Assembly (NCBI GenBank): GCA_946187475.1
Contig: CAMHRJ010000126.1
Location: 1 to 6,796 of the forward strand
DNA length: 6,796 nucleotides
From: an uncultured Clostridia bacterium
GTDB lineage: Bacteria > Bacillota > Clostridia > Oscillospirales > Oscillospiraceae
Direction of reading: 5' to 3'
The translations under genes and the position numbers were made by a program. This document shows, in pieces, positions 1-6,311 of the stretch. Under the pieces are notes generated by a model. That model did not search any database. It was not told the DNA's origin and worked only from the letters and a program-made list of their open reading frames with translations. How positions within the stretch are numbered: position 1 is the stretch's first letter; every line of letters begins with the position of its first letter.

Positions 1-54
1 ACCGAGACCGGCGACAAGGACACCGGCTCCGATACCGAGACCGGCGACAAGGAC
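1..54 (+). repeat. Short acidic linker repeat (TETGDKD) at the window edge
   Basis: The first 54 bases encode TETGDKD-TGSD-TETGDKD, a 33-base period that probably continues upstream of the window. It is a Thr/Asp-rich linker within the SLH protein, placed between the unseen N-terminal part and the helical spacer. Only about one and a half periods are visible, so the true copy number is unknown. Confidence 0.5.
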
Positions 55-1128
55 AAGGAAGACGAGACCAAGGAGCCCACGCTGGCCGAGCAGGTCGAGA
101 ATTCTCTGAAAGCTCTGCTGCCCAAGGGCGTTTACACCGATGAGACCGTCGCTGCCGTTGAGAAGGCCATCGCTGACTGCGAGAAGGCCGACGAGGCTGG
201 CCAGGAAGCCGCTCTGAAGGCCGTTCTGGCTGCGATTGACAAGCTGGAGCTGAAGAAGCACTCCTTCAAGGACGTCAACGACGAGAACTGGTTCGATCCC
301 GCCGTCGGCTTCGTTTCCGCGCTCAACCTCATGATTGGCACCGACAAGGAAATGACCACCTTTGAGCCCCACACCACCTGCGACCGCGCCATGATCGTTA
401 CCGTCCTCTATCGTCTGGAGGGCACCCCCGACGTGAAGGGCCTCAAGTGCAACTTCACCGACCTGACCGGCGACTGGTACAAGGACGCTGTCGTCTGGGC
501 CGTCAACAACGGCGTCACCGTTGGCACCAGCGACACCACCTTCAGCCCCAACGATACCATCACCCGTGAGCAGATGGCTACCATGCTCTGCCGTTACCTC
601 AACGGCAAAGTGAGCCCGACTCCCACCGGCGATGCTCTGACCGCTCTGCAGAAGGAAGCTGCCAAGCTCTTCAGCGACAGCGCTACCATTGCTGACTGGG
701 CCCTGGAGTCCGTGCTGGCGATGAATGAGATGGAAGTCATGATCGGCGACAAGGCCGAGAAGGCCGGCCAGCTGCCCACCTTCCGCGCCAAGGATGGTAT
801 GGAGCGCGCTGAGTGCGCTCAGGTGCTCATGAACCTGCTGGCGCTGGTTCCCAACGGCTGGATCGCCGAGGAGGAGACCCCTGCTGACGAGACCAAGCCC
901 GCCGACGAGACCAAGCCTGCTGACGAGACCAAGCCCGCCGACGAGACCAAGCCTGCCGACGAGACCAAGCCCGCCGACGAGACCAAGCCCGCTGACGAGA
1001 CCAAGCCCGCTGACGAGACCAAGCCCGCCGACGAGACCAAGCCCGCCGACACCACCCCCGCTGAGGGCGGCGACACCACTCCCGCCGAGGGCGGCAACAC
1101 CACTCCCGCTGAGGGCGGCGAGGGTTAA
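1..1128 (+). CDS. SLH-domain cell-surface protein, 5'-truncated
   Basis: The frame is open from base 1 to the TAA at 1126-1128 (375 codons visible); the start and any signal peptide lie outside the window. Residues are numbered from base 1. In order: an acidic Thr/Gly/Asp/Lys linker (1-26), a helical stretch resembling FIVAR-type spacers (about 28-86), then three S-layer homology repeats: about 88-141 (SFKDV...FEPHTTCDRA), 149-203 (FTDLTGDWYKDA...TFSPNDTITREQ) and 222-283 (LFSDS...MERAECAQVL). A disordered tail of PADETK and PAEGGDTT repeats ends the protein. SLH triplets are known to bind pyruvylated secondary cell-wall polysaccharide, so this is probably a non-covalently anchored surface protein whose functional part lies upstream. 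No LPXTG motif or C-terminal membrane segment is present. The third SLH copy is the most divergent. SLH assignment is firm; the role of the whole protein is unknown. Confidence 0.9.
   Translation, partial: TETGDKDTGSDTETGDKDKEDETKEPTLAEQVENSLKALLPKGVYTDETVAAVEKAIADCEKADEAGQEAALKAVLAAIDKLELKKHSFKDVNDENWFDPAVGFVSALNLMIGTDKEMTTFEPHTTCDRAMIVTVLYRLEGTPDVKGLKCNFTDLTGDWYKDAVVWAVNNGVTVGTSDTTFSPNDTITREQMATMLCRYLNGKVSPTPTGDALTALQKEAAKLFSDSATIADWALESVLAMNEMEVMIGDKAEKAGQLPTFRAKDGMERAECAQVLMNLLALVPNGWIAEEETPADETKPADETKPADETKPADETKPADETKPADETKPADETKPADETKPADETKPADTTPAEGGDTTPAEGGNTTPAEGGEG
880..1041 (+). repeat. Nine tandem 18-base repeats encoding PADETK
   Basis: Nine consecutive 18-base units each encode Pro-Ala-Asp-Glu-Thr-Lys, followed by a partial tenth (PAD). 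The Asp, Glu, Thr and Lys codons are identical in all nine units; only the third bases of the Pro (CCC/CCT) and Ala (GCC/GCT) codons vary. Units 1-2 are identical to units 3-4, which points to duplication of a 36-base block. The repeat encodes a charged, probably disordered tail after the SLH domains. Such arrays can change copy number by slippage or recombination, always in frame because the unit is a multiple of three. Confidence 0.95.
1057..1125 (+). repeat. Three 24-base repeats encoding PAEGGDTT-like units
   Basis: Two full copies (PAEGGDTT and PAEGGNTT) and a third cut short (PAEGGEG) end the SLH protein directly before the stop codon. They have a different period and composition (Gly/Thr-rich) from the preceding PADETK block, so the tail is made of two separately amplified motifs. 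Confidence 0.85.
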
Positions 1129-1162
1129 TCCAAGTCTCATAAGTCAAATCCCCATAACATAG

Positions 1163-1195
1163 AAACACAGCCACCCATGGGTGGCTGTGTTTTTT
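1163..1195 (+). terminator. Intrinsic terminator, possibly bidirectional, between convergent genes
   Basis: Bases 1163-1192 form a perfect 30-base palindrome, with arms AAACACAGCCACCC and GGGTGGCTGTGTTT around AT. Closing a real hairpin would open the innermost pairs. T1190-T1195 gives a U-tract on the plus strand, 35 bases after the SLH stop codon. On the minus strand only three U residues follow the stem, so it would be a weaker terminator for the gene ending at 1219. Confidence 0.9.
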
Positions 1196-1218
1196 CGTAT
1201 CCATGTTTGCCGCCCGTC

Positions 1219-2136
1219 TCAGGCAGCGCGTTCATACCCCACCGTGACGGTGGTGCCGTCGGAAACGCAGACGATCGAGCCGTTCTGGTCCGTGCGGTAG
1301 ATCTCTGACCCCGCGTCCGTCAGGCGGCTGAGGGTCTCCTCATGGGGATGGCCGTATTCATTGCCCGCGCCGCAGCTGATGACGGCGATCTCCGGGGAGG
1401 CGGCGTAGACCAGGCGGTAGCCCGTGGAGGCGCTGCTGCCGTGATGGCCCACCTTCAGCACCGTGCAGTCCACGTCGGCCCCGGCGTTCAGCAGAGAAGT
1501 CTCCTCGCCGTACTCCATGTCGCCGGTGAGCAGGAAGGACGTATCGCCGTACTCCACCCGGAGCACCAGACTCATGTCGTTGACGTTGTCCAGGCTCTCA
1601 TAGTCGCCCAGGGGGCCCAGGACGGTGACCGTGGCGCTGCCCAGAGGGAAGGTATCTCCCGCCGCTGGGACCGTGATGCGCACCTTCGCGGTCTTGGCCG
1701 CCGCGGCAAAGGCGGTGAAATATTCGTTGTCGCTCTCCGTCACGGGGCTGTAAGCCGTGCGGACGGAGAAATTCTGCACCACCGTGGCCAGACCGCCGCA
1801 GTGGTCCCGGTGGGGATGGGTGGACACCAGATAGTCCAGGGTGGTCACGCTCTGCCGATGGAGGTAATCCACCACCGTCTGGCCCGCCTGTTCGCCGCCG
1901 GCGTCCACCAGCATGGACTGCTTGCCGCAGGTCAGCAGGATGCTGTCGCCCTGGCCCACGTCGATGAAGTGGACCGTCAGCCCGGAGCCGATGGCCGGGG
2001 AGGGAATCACCGCCTCACTGTCCTTCAGCTTCTGGTTGTTCAGGTTCCACAGGGTGCCCAGAATGCCGATGATCAGGGCCATCACGATGGCCGCAACATG
2101 GCCCCGGCGATTGCTTTCCGTTTGGTTTTGTCCCAT
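1219..2136 (-). CDS. Membrane-anchored ComEC/Rec2-like metallo-beta-lactamase-fold hydrolase
   Basis: This 305-residue protein has a short polar N-terminus, one membrane segment (about 12-31) and then an MBL-fold domain. FIDVGQGDS (57-65) is the hallmark of ComEC C-terminal-type domains. The metal-binding HxHxDH motif is H107-P-H109-R-D111-H112, followed by TGD (204-206), GHHGS (230-234), YGHPH (261-265) and the RTDQNGSI strand (281-288). All core residues are intact, so it is probably an active metal-dependent phosphodiesterase or nuclease with its domain outside the membrane. The ComEC channel domain is absent, so a DNA-uptake role cannot be assumed. The ATG at 2136 was chosen because GGGGAG lies nine bases upstream. 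The frame stays open to an ATG at 2283, but that extension overlaps the neighbouring promoter and start and has no strong ribosome site; an ATG at 2169 is also possible but weaker. The gene is divergent from the VanW gene and convergent with the SLH gene. Confidence 0.88.
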   Translation of the reverse strand: MGQNQTESNRRGHVAAIVMALIIGILGTLWNLNNQKLKDSEAVIPSPAIGSGLTVHFIDVGQGDSILLTCGKQSMLVDAGGEQAGQTVVDYLHRQSVTTLDYLVSTHPHRDHCGGLATVVQNFSVRTAYSPVTESDNEYFTAFAAAAKTAKVRITVPAAGDTFPLGSATVTVLGPLGDYESLDNVNDMSLVLRVEYGDTSFLLTGDMEYGEETSLLNAGADVDCTVLKVGHHGSSASTGYRLVYAASPEIAVISCGAGNEYGHPHEETLSRLTDAGSEIYRTDQNGSIVCVSDGTTVTVGYERAA

Positions 2137-2145
2137 GGGTGCACG

Positions 2146-2151
2146 CTCCCC
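2146..2151 (-). promoter_or_regulatory. Ribosome binding site deciding the start of the MBL gene
   Basis: On the minus strand, GGGGAG is followed by nine bases and then the ATG at 2136-2134. It is the best site among the in-frame starts (2283, 2169, 2136) and supports the 305-residue form. Confidence 0.65.
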
Positions 2152-2208
2152 GCTCCAGAATGGATTCATTTTCGCATATTTCCGGGGAAAATGCAAGGGA
2201 ATCCACGG

Positions 2209-2237
2209 TTGATTTTCTGTCACAAAACGAGTACAAT
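2209..2237 (+). promoter_or_regulatory. Sigma-A-type promoter for the VanW-domain gene
   Basis: TTGATT (2209-2214) and TACAAT (2232-2237) are separated by exactly 17 bases, each close to the TTGACA/TATAAT consensus. Transcription would start near 2244 and give a leader of about 20 bases before the ATG at 2267. It lies in the 130-base divergent gap shared with the MBL gene. I found no equally good promoter on the minus strand there. Confidence 0.7.
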
Positions 2238-2266
2238 AAAGAATCAGACAAAACGCAAAGGAATGG

Positions 2267-3760
2267 ATGAGCCTCTTGAGCAACGAAACCGAAAAAATCG
2301 AACAGCAGCCGAAACGGCGCAGCTATACCGCCGTGTGGCTGATCTGCGGCTTTTCCGTGGCGCTGGCTTTGGCCCTGCTGCTGAGCGTGGCCCTGGTTGG
2401 CCAGCTGGAGAACATCTTCCCCCGCATCCAGGTGCAGGAGATCAGTCTCGGCGGAAAAACCCAGGCCGAGGCCGCCGAAGCCCTCCGGGCGGCGGGCTGG
2501 GACGGCCCCGATCACACGGTGCTGACCGTCCAGCTCCCCGCCGGGGAGGAGATCGGCATTTCCGCCGGCACCGCCGGCTGGGTGACCGCCGCCGATGACG
2601 TAGCCCAGGCCGCCTGGAACTACGGCCGCGTGCAGGACCACCCCTTCTCCAACTTCCTGGCCTTCCTGGCCGTGGTCACCACCGGACTGGACCTCAGCGA
2701 CAATTACGCCAAGGCCCCGGACGCCGACGCCATCCGCCAGACCGTGGACGCCGCCGTGGAGAAGGTCAACGCCGCCGTGGGCGACACCGTCATCGACAAC
2801 ACCCAGGACAATCAGGCCGTCTGCCTCTACAAGGGCGGCGAGCTGCTGATGCTGGACGCGGACACGGTCTATGACAGCGTCATGGAGGCCCTGGGCAGCT
2901 TCCAGCACACGCTGGACCTGGAGCCGGAGCTGGCCGCGGGCGCCGAGATCCGCGAAGTGGATATGGACGCCCTGGCCGCCGAGCTCTGCAAGGAGCCCCA
3001 GAACGCCTATTACGACGCGGCCACCCAGACCCTGATGCCCGGGCAGCCCGGCATGAGCTTCGACGTGGCGGAGGCCAAGCGCCTCTGGAACGAGGCCAAG
3101 CCCGGCGAGCTGGTGCGCATCCCCGCCGTCATCACCCAGCCGGCGCTGATGGAGGTGGATGAATCCATGCTCTACGCAGACCTGCTGAGCATCAAGACCA
3201 CCTACCTCTCCGGCAGCAGCGCAGCCCGCATCGGCAACATCACCCTGGCCGCCTCCAAGATCAACGGGACGGTGCTCATGCCCGGCCAGACCTTCTCCTA
3301 CAACGAAGCCCTGGGCCAGCGTACCACCGCCGCGGGCTTCCAGGCCGCCGGCGCCTACGCCAACGGCCAGGTGGTCCAGGAGGTGGGCGGCGGCATCTGC
3401 CAGGTGAGCTCCACGCTGTATTACTGCGCCATGACCGCGAACCTCCAGATCGACGCCCGCACCAACCACTACTTCAACGTGGGCTATATCGAGCCCGGCA
3501 TGGACGCCACCGTCAGCTGGGGCGGCCCGGAGTTCAAGTTCACCAACAACCGCACCTTCCCCATCGCCATTCACGCCTACGTCTCCGGCGGCGGCATCAC
3601 GGTGGAGATCTGGGGCACGGATGTGGACGGCACCTCCGTGCGCATGACCTACTACCAGAACGGCATGTCCGTGACCACCTACCGCGGGGTCTACGACCGG
3701 GACGGCAACCAGATTTCCAACAATCAGGAGGCCTACAGCCTCTACCACGTCCACGAGTGA
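2267..3760 (+). CDS. VanW-family membrane protein with peptidoglycan-binding-like region
   Basis: The 497-residue product has a basic, Lys/Arg-flanked N-terminus and one membrane segment (about 21-45) with no obvious cleavage site, so most of the protein is probably outside the membrane. Residues about 50-290 are alpha/beta and resemble the putative peptidoglycan-binding region (PG_binding_4 type) that often precedes VanW domains. The VanW domain spans about 305-440 and carries its hallmark GGGICQVSSTLY (374-385), followed by DATVSWGGPEFKFTNN (413-428). A beta-rich tail of about 55 residues follows. VanW takes its name from a gene in vanB-type vancomycin-resistance clusters, but its biochemical role is unresolved and nothing here suggests resistance. 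An envelope role is inferred. AAAGGA lies only four bases before ATG 2267; a TTG at 2276 would have a longer spacing, so the first few residues are uncertain. It is a single-gene unit with its own promoter and terminator. Confidence 0.9.
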   Translation: MSLLSNETEKIEQQPKRRSYTAVWLICGFSVALALALLLSVALVGQLENIFPRIQVQEISLGGKTQAEAAEALRAAGWDGPDHTVLTVQLPAGEEIGISAGTAGWVTAADDVAQAAWNYGRVQDHPFSNFLAFLAVVTTGLDLSDNYAKAPDADAIRQTVDAAVEKVNAAVGDTVIDNTQDNQAVCLYKGGELLMLDADTVYDSVMEALGSFQHTLDLEPELAAGAEIREVDMDALAAELCKEPQNAYYDAATQTLMPGQPGMSFDVAEAKRLWNEAKPGELVRIPAVITQPALMEVDESMLYADLLSIKTTYLSGSSAARIGNITLAASKINGTVLMPGQTFSYNEALGQRTTAAGFQAAGAYANGQVVQEVGGGICQVSSTLYYCAMTANLQIDARTNHYFNVGYIEPGMDATVSWGGPEFKFTNNRTFPIAIHAYVSGGGITVEIWGTDVDGTSVRMTYYQNGMSVTTYRGVYDRDGNQISNNQEAYSLYHVHE

Positions 3761-3773
3761 TTCCCGCCTGCTC

Positions 3774-3808
3774 AACAGCGCACCCGCACCCGGGTGCGCT
3801 GTTTTTTT
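3774..3808 (+). terminator. Strong intrinsic terminator after the VanW gene
   Basis: A 12-base-pair perfect stem (AACAGCGCACCC at 3774-3785 with GGGTGCGCTGTT at 3792-3803) has a six-base loop and runs into seven T residues (3802-3808). It starts 13 bases after the VanW stop codon. Confidence 0.93.
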
Positions 3809-3843
3809 GCCCCGGGGAGACTTTGGTGAATATGCACAAATTT

Positions 3844-3872
3844 CTGGCAAAATTTGGGGTTTGTTTGATAAT
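3844..3872 (+). promoter_or_regulatory. Candidate promoter upstream of the XRE regulator
   Basis: CTGGCA (3844-3849) and GATAAT (3867-3872) are 17 bases apart and match the sigma-A boxes at four and five of six positions. If used, the transcript would have a leader of roughly 150 bases before the XRE ATG. A closer start from the AT-rich tract at 3973-4002 is also possible, though no good -35/-10 pair was found there. It is a moderate candidate only. Confidence 0.35.
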
Positions 3873-3878
3873 AAACAA
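3861..3878. promoter_or_regulatory. Operator-like inverted repeat over the candidate -10 box
   Basis: TTGTTT-GATAAT-AAACAA is a perfect six-base inverted repeat whose spacer is the candidate -10 box itself. A dimeric HTH protein bound here would block that promoter. The XRE product encoded 150 bases downstream is an obvious candidate for autorepression, but this is inferred from position only. The arms are AT-rich and could arise by chance in this AT-rich gap. Confidence 0.4.
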
Positions 3879-3972
3879 TCAATTCGTGCCGTGCAGTCAC
3901 CCAGTCGATTATACAACGGACTAAAATTTCCAATCGGCAATTTTTTAGGTGGAATTTCGTGATATAGTCGGT

Positions 3973-4000
3973 TTATTATGATGCATGATATGATTATTAT
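3973..4000. repeat. AT-rich direct repeats just upstream of the XRE gene
   Basis: TTATTAT occurs at 3973-3979 and again at 3994-4000, 21 bases apart (about two helical turns). ATGATGCATGATATGAT, which contains the palindrome ATGCAT, lies between them. The tract ends eight bases before the AAGGAGAGGG ribosome-site region. It may be an operator or promoter element. The rest of the 3809-4030 gap shows no supported gene. Confidence 0.35.
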
Positions 4001-4030
4001 ATGTTACAAGGAGAGGGTAGGTGAATACAA

Positions 4031-4360
4031 ATGGCAATGGATTATCAGCTCATCGGACAGCGGATCGCTGCCCGCCGCAGACAGCTCCAGCTGAAGCAGT
4101 CTGAGGTCGAAGAGCGCGCGGATCTGGGCTATAAGTATCTGTCCAACATCGAGCGCGGGGTGTCCATCCCCTCCATCGAAGTCATCATGCGTCTGGCGAA
4201 GGTGCTGCATACCACGCCGGACGAGTTTCTCGTGGGCGCGGAGCTGCTGCCCCAGAACGAGCGATGGCATTCCGTTGCCCAAAAACTGCAGCGCATGGAC
4301 GAAAAGCACCTCATGCTCGCAGAGGCGCTGATCGACGTGGTGGCGCTGCAAAATATGTGA
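4031..4360 (+). CDS. XRE-family HTH transcriptional regulator
   Basis: This 109-residue protein has one N-terminal helix-turn-helix domain of the Cro/C1/XRE type (about 8-66): IGQRIAARRRQLQLKQSEVE, then the recognition region around LGYKYLSNIERG and the closing helices ending at TTPDEFLVG. The C-terminal 40 residues (72-109) are helical and probably mediate dimerisation; no ligand or peptidase domain is present. It should be a cytosolic DNA-binding repressor or activator, target unknown. ATG 4031 is the only long start, since an in-frame TGA lies at 4022-4024. AGGTGA at 4019-4024 is six bases away, and a richer AAGGAGAGGG lies at 4008-4017. The gene has its own terminator and an upstream region full of operator-like repeats, and it precedes the lactate permease operon on the same strand. 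Regulation of that operon is possible but unproven. Confidence 0.9.
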   Translation: MAMDYQLIGQRIAARRRQLQLKQSEVEERADLGYKYLSNIERGVSIPSIEVIMRLAKVLHTTPDEFLVGAELLPQNERWHSVAQKLQRMDEKHLMLAEALIDVVALQNM

Positions 4361-4366
4361 AAAAAT

Positions 4367-4405
4367 AAACGCTCAGTGTGCCTGCACTGGGCGTTTTTCG
4401 TTTTT
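4367..4405 (+). terminator. Intrinsic terminator after the XRE gene
   Basis: Arms at 4367-4378 (AAACGCTCAGTG) and 4385-4396 (CACTGGGCGTTT) pair over 12 positions with one G-U, around a six-base loop. T4394-T4398, then CG, then TTTTT (4401-4405) follow. It begins seven bases after the stop codon. It separates the XRE gene from the permease unit unless transcription reads through. Confidence 0.88.
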
Positions 4406-4573
4406 GTCATTTGGGAACATCTTTTCACCCGCACATGCAAAGAGATCAAACGAGAGAGGAAGGAGGGTATTCATTATTTCATTGAGATCCTCGGGTGAAG
4501 GCATTGATTCGTAATTCTCCGGAAGTCGCTGCCGCCTCCGGCGGAGGACTCCGGCATTTGGGAGGAAAATATT
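4406..4573 (+). promoter_or_regulatory. 168-base leader of the lactate permease gene
   Basis: This gap contains no supported gene of normal kind. TTGTCA (4404-4409), next to the terminator's T tract, resembles a -35 box, but no -10 box stands at the right distance, so the promoter is unresolved. The leader holds a strong Shine-Dalgarno sequence AAGGAGGG (4460-4467) with no ATG after it, three CTCCGG repeats (4517-4522, 4536-4541, 4549-4554), the hairpin listed separately, and the permease ribosome site GGGAGG (4560-4565). CATTTGGGA occurs at both ends (4408-4416 and 4555-4563). This looks like a regulated 5' untranslated region, but no known riboswitch class or T-box motif was recognised. Confidence 0.4.
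4530..4556 (+). promoter_or_regulatory. Leader hairpin containing an anti-Shine-Dalgarno segment
   Basis: TGCCGCCTCC (4530-4539) pairs with GGAGG (4543-4547) and CGGCA (4552-4556), with a three-base loop and a four-base bulge (ACTC). The CCTCC strand (4535-4539) is equally complementary to GGAGG in the real permease ribosome site (4561-4565). Two mutually exclusive pairings are therefore possible, one leaving the ribosome site free and one covering it. No T tract follows, so it is not a terminator. Confidence 0.5.
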
Positions 4574-6253
4574 ATGACTGCACTTATCGCTTCGCTGCCC
4601 ATTCTTCTGGTCATCGTGCTGATGCTGGCCTTCAACTGGCCGGCCAAGCGCGCGCTGCCTCTGGGCTGGGTCGTGGCGGTCGTGATCGCCCTGCTGTACT
4701 GGAAGCAGGACTTCACCACCGCCGGCGCCTGGGCGCTGGACGGCTTCCTGGAAGCCATCGGCACCCTGGTCATCATTCTCGGCGCCATCCTGATCATGAA
4801 CACGCTCAAGCACTCCGGCGCTGTGACCGCCATCCAGCGCGTGTTCAACAACGTGAACCCCGACCGCCGCATCCAGGCCATCATCGTGGGCTTCGTGTTC
4901 GCCGCCTTCATCGAGGGCGCAGCCGGCTTCGGAACCCCCGCCGCGCTGGCGGCTCCGCTGCTGATCAGCCTGGGCTTCCCGCCCCTGTGCGCCGCCATCG
5001 TGGCCCTGATCTATAACAGCGTGCCCGTGGTCTACGGCGCCGTCGGCACCCCCACCAACACCGCTGCCACCATCGTGAGCCAGGCCGTCACCGACATGGG
5101 CGCCGACCCTGAGGCTTACCGCATGGCCCTGACCAAGTTCTCCGCCATCAGCCAGGCCACCTGCGCCCTGTTCATCGTGTTCTTCGGCGTGTATGTCATG
5201 TGCAAGATGTTCGGCAAGAACAAGTCCGGCAAGGAAGCCTGGGCTGCCCTGCCCTTCGCCCTGTTCACCGCCGTGGTATTCGACGTGGTCTTCCTGGTTC
5301 TGGCCATCTTCTTTGGCCCCGAGTTCCCGTCTCTGATCGGCGCCATCATCACCCTCTTCATCGTCATCGTCGCCGCTCGCGCCGGCTTCCTCTGTCCCAA
5401 GAAGGTTTGGGACTTTGAGCCCCGCAGCGAGTGGGACGCCAGCTGGCTGTCCAAGCAGGAAGTCAAGCAGGACGTGGACAACGGCATGTCCGCCGTCGTC
5501 GCCTGGGTTCCCTACGTGCTCATCGCTCTGATTCTGGTGGGCACCCGCCTGAACTGGTTCGGTCTCAAGACCCTCCTCACCGGCGACGCCTTCAAGGTCA
5601 GCATCCACAACATCCTCGGCAACGAGAACGTCAACTGGACCTGGAACTGGGGCTGGTGCCCGGGCGTGTTCCCGTTCATCCTCGTGTGCATCCTCACGTT
5701 CTTCATCCACAGAATGCCCGGCGCCAAGGTCAAGGAGGCCTTTGTTGACACCTTCAAGCAGACCACCGGCGCGGCCATCGCCCTGTTCTTCGGCGTGTCC
5801 ATGGTCTACATCTACCGCAACACCGGCATGAACGCCGCCCTGACGGACAAGTCCATGCTCTACGTCATGGCCGAGGCTCTGGCCAACATCTTCAAGGGCG
5901 CTTACATCATCATCGCTCCCATCATCGGCGTGCTGGGCGCCTTCATGTCCGGCTCCAACACCGTCTCCAACACGCTGTTCGCCGGTCTGCAGTTCCAGAC
6001 CGCGCAGCTCGTGAAGATGAGCCCGGTCCTGATCGTCGCCCTGCAGAACATCGGCGGCGCCGCGGGCAACATGATCTGCGTGAACAACGTCGTCGCTGCC
6101 TGCGCCACCACCGGCACCATGGGCAACGAGGGCAAGATCATCCGCACCAACGCCCTGCCCTGCCTGATCTACTGCATCATCGCCATCCTGGTTCTGGGCG
6201 GTCTCATCCTGGCCGGCGCCGACCCGCTGGGTCTGGTGGAAATGGCCGGCTGA
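4574..6253 (+). CDS. L-lactate permease (LctP/LldP family)
   Basis: The 559-residue protein is very hydrophobic, with about 13-14 predicted membrane segments, close to the usual family length of about 550. Family hallmarks are [19 protein letters not shown] (112-130), [12 protein letters not shown] (154-165), [19 protein letters not shown] (457-475) and [20 protein letters not shown] (491-510). A longer hydrophilic loop lies at about 273-307. Characterised members are proton symporters for L- and D-lactate, and some also carry glycolate. Which of these this one moves cannot be read from sequence. It would sit in the cytoplasmic membrane and import, or possibly export, the substrate. The start is clear: GGGAGG at 4560-4565 is eight bases before the ATG. 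It is the first gene of a probable operon with the dehydrogenase 58 bases downstream, with no terminator between them. Alternative frames across this gene are open but are composition artefacts. Confidence 0.95.
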   Translation: MTALIASLPILLVIVLMLAFNWPAKRALPLGWVVAVVIALLYWKQDFTTAGAWALDGFLEAIGTLVIILGAILIMNTLKHSGAVTAIQRVFNNVNPDRRIQAIIVGFVFAAFIEGAAGFGTPAALAAPLLISLGFPPLCAAIVALIYNSVPVVYGAVGTPTNTAATIVSQAVTDMGADPEAYRMALTKFSAISQATCALFIVFFGVYVMCKMFGKNKSGKEAWAALPFALFTAVVFDVVFLVLAIFFGPEFPSLIGAIITLFIVIVAARAGFLCPKKVWDFEPRSEWDASWLSKQEVKQDVDNGMSAVVAWVPYVLIALILVGTRLNWFGLKTLLTGDAFKVSIHNILGNENVNWTWNWGWCPGVFPFILVCILTFFIHRMPGAKVKEAFVDTFKQTTGAAIALFFGVSMVYIYRNTGMNAALTDKSMLYVMAEALANIFKGAYIIIAPIIGVLGAFMSGSNTVSNTLFAGLQFQTAQLVKMSPVLIVALQNIGGAAGNMICVNNVVAACATTGTMGNEGKIIRTNALPCLIYCIIAILVLGGLILAGADPLGLVEMAG

Positions 6254-6298
6254 GGCCCAACGCTCTGACCAAACCAAGCAACCAAGGAACTTTCAACT

Positions 6299-6303
6299 GG
6301 AGG
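6299..6303 (+). promoter_or_regulatory. Ribosome binding site of the Ldh_2-family gene
   Basis: GGAGG followed by eight bases and ATG at 6312 fixes the start of the last gene. The 58-base gap from the permease stop codon shows no hairpin-plus-T terminator and no clear promoter, in keeping with co-transcription. Confidence 0.75.
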
Positions 6304-6311
6304 TATTTATT

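Noticed and set aside
827..1204. Minus-strand frames with Trp/Ser/Arg or Ser/Ala/Gly repeats opposite the SLH tail
   Set aside because: The repeats are the mirror of the 18-base PADETK repeat, which keeps every frame open. No ribosome site or independent signal supports them.
2137..2283. 49-residue N-terminal extension of the MBL protein resembling a signal peptide
   Set aside because: The segment overlaps the sigma-A-type promoter and start of the divergent VanW gene. The ATG at 2136 has a good GGGGAG site and is followed by its own membrane segment.
1342..2598. Long plus-strand open frame opposite the MBL gene (418 codons)
   Set aside because: It is antisense to a gene with intact MBL motifs, then runs into the VanW gene in the wrong frame. 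Its product is a low-complexity Gly/Ala/His/Arg-rich sequence typical of GC-rich shadow frames.
3832..3924. 30-codon open frame (MHKFLAKFGV...) between the VanW terminator and the XRE gene
   Set aside because: The nearest ribosome-like GGGGAG is 12 bases away, the frame overlaps the candidate promoter and inverted repeat, and the product has no recognisable feature.
2015..3940. 641-codon minus-strand open frame opposite the VanW gene
   Set aside because: The product is Gly/Val/His/Ala-biased with no motifs, covers a clear VanW gene and crosses its promoter and terminator. It is a complement-frame artefact of codon bias.
4021..4104. 27-codon GTG frame starting seven bases after AAGGAG and overlapping the XRE start
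   Set aside because: The spacing is good and could suggest translational coupling, but the product is an out-of-frame reading of the XRE gene. AGGTGA serves the real ATG equally well.
4495..5016. Plus-strand GTG-started frame overlapping the permease start
   Set aside because: It has no ribosome site at the right distance. Its product past base 4574 is an Arg/Gly/His-rich out-of-frame reading of the permease.
4373..6277. 634-codon minus-strand open frame opposite the lactate permease
   Set aside because: The product is Gly/Asp/His/Glu-rich with no domain, and the opposite strand carries an unmistakable permease with all family motifs.
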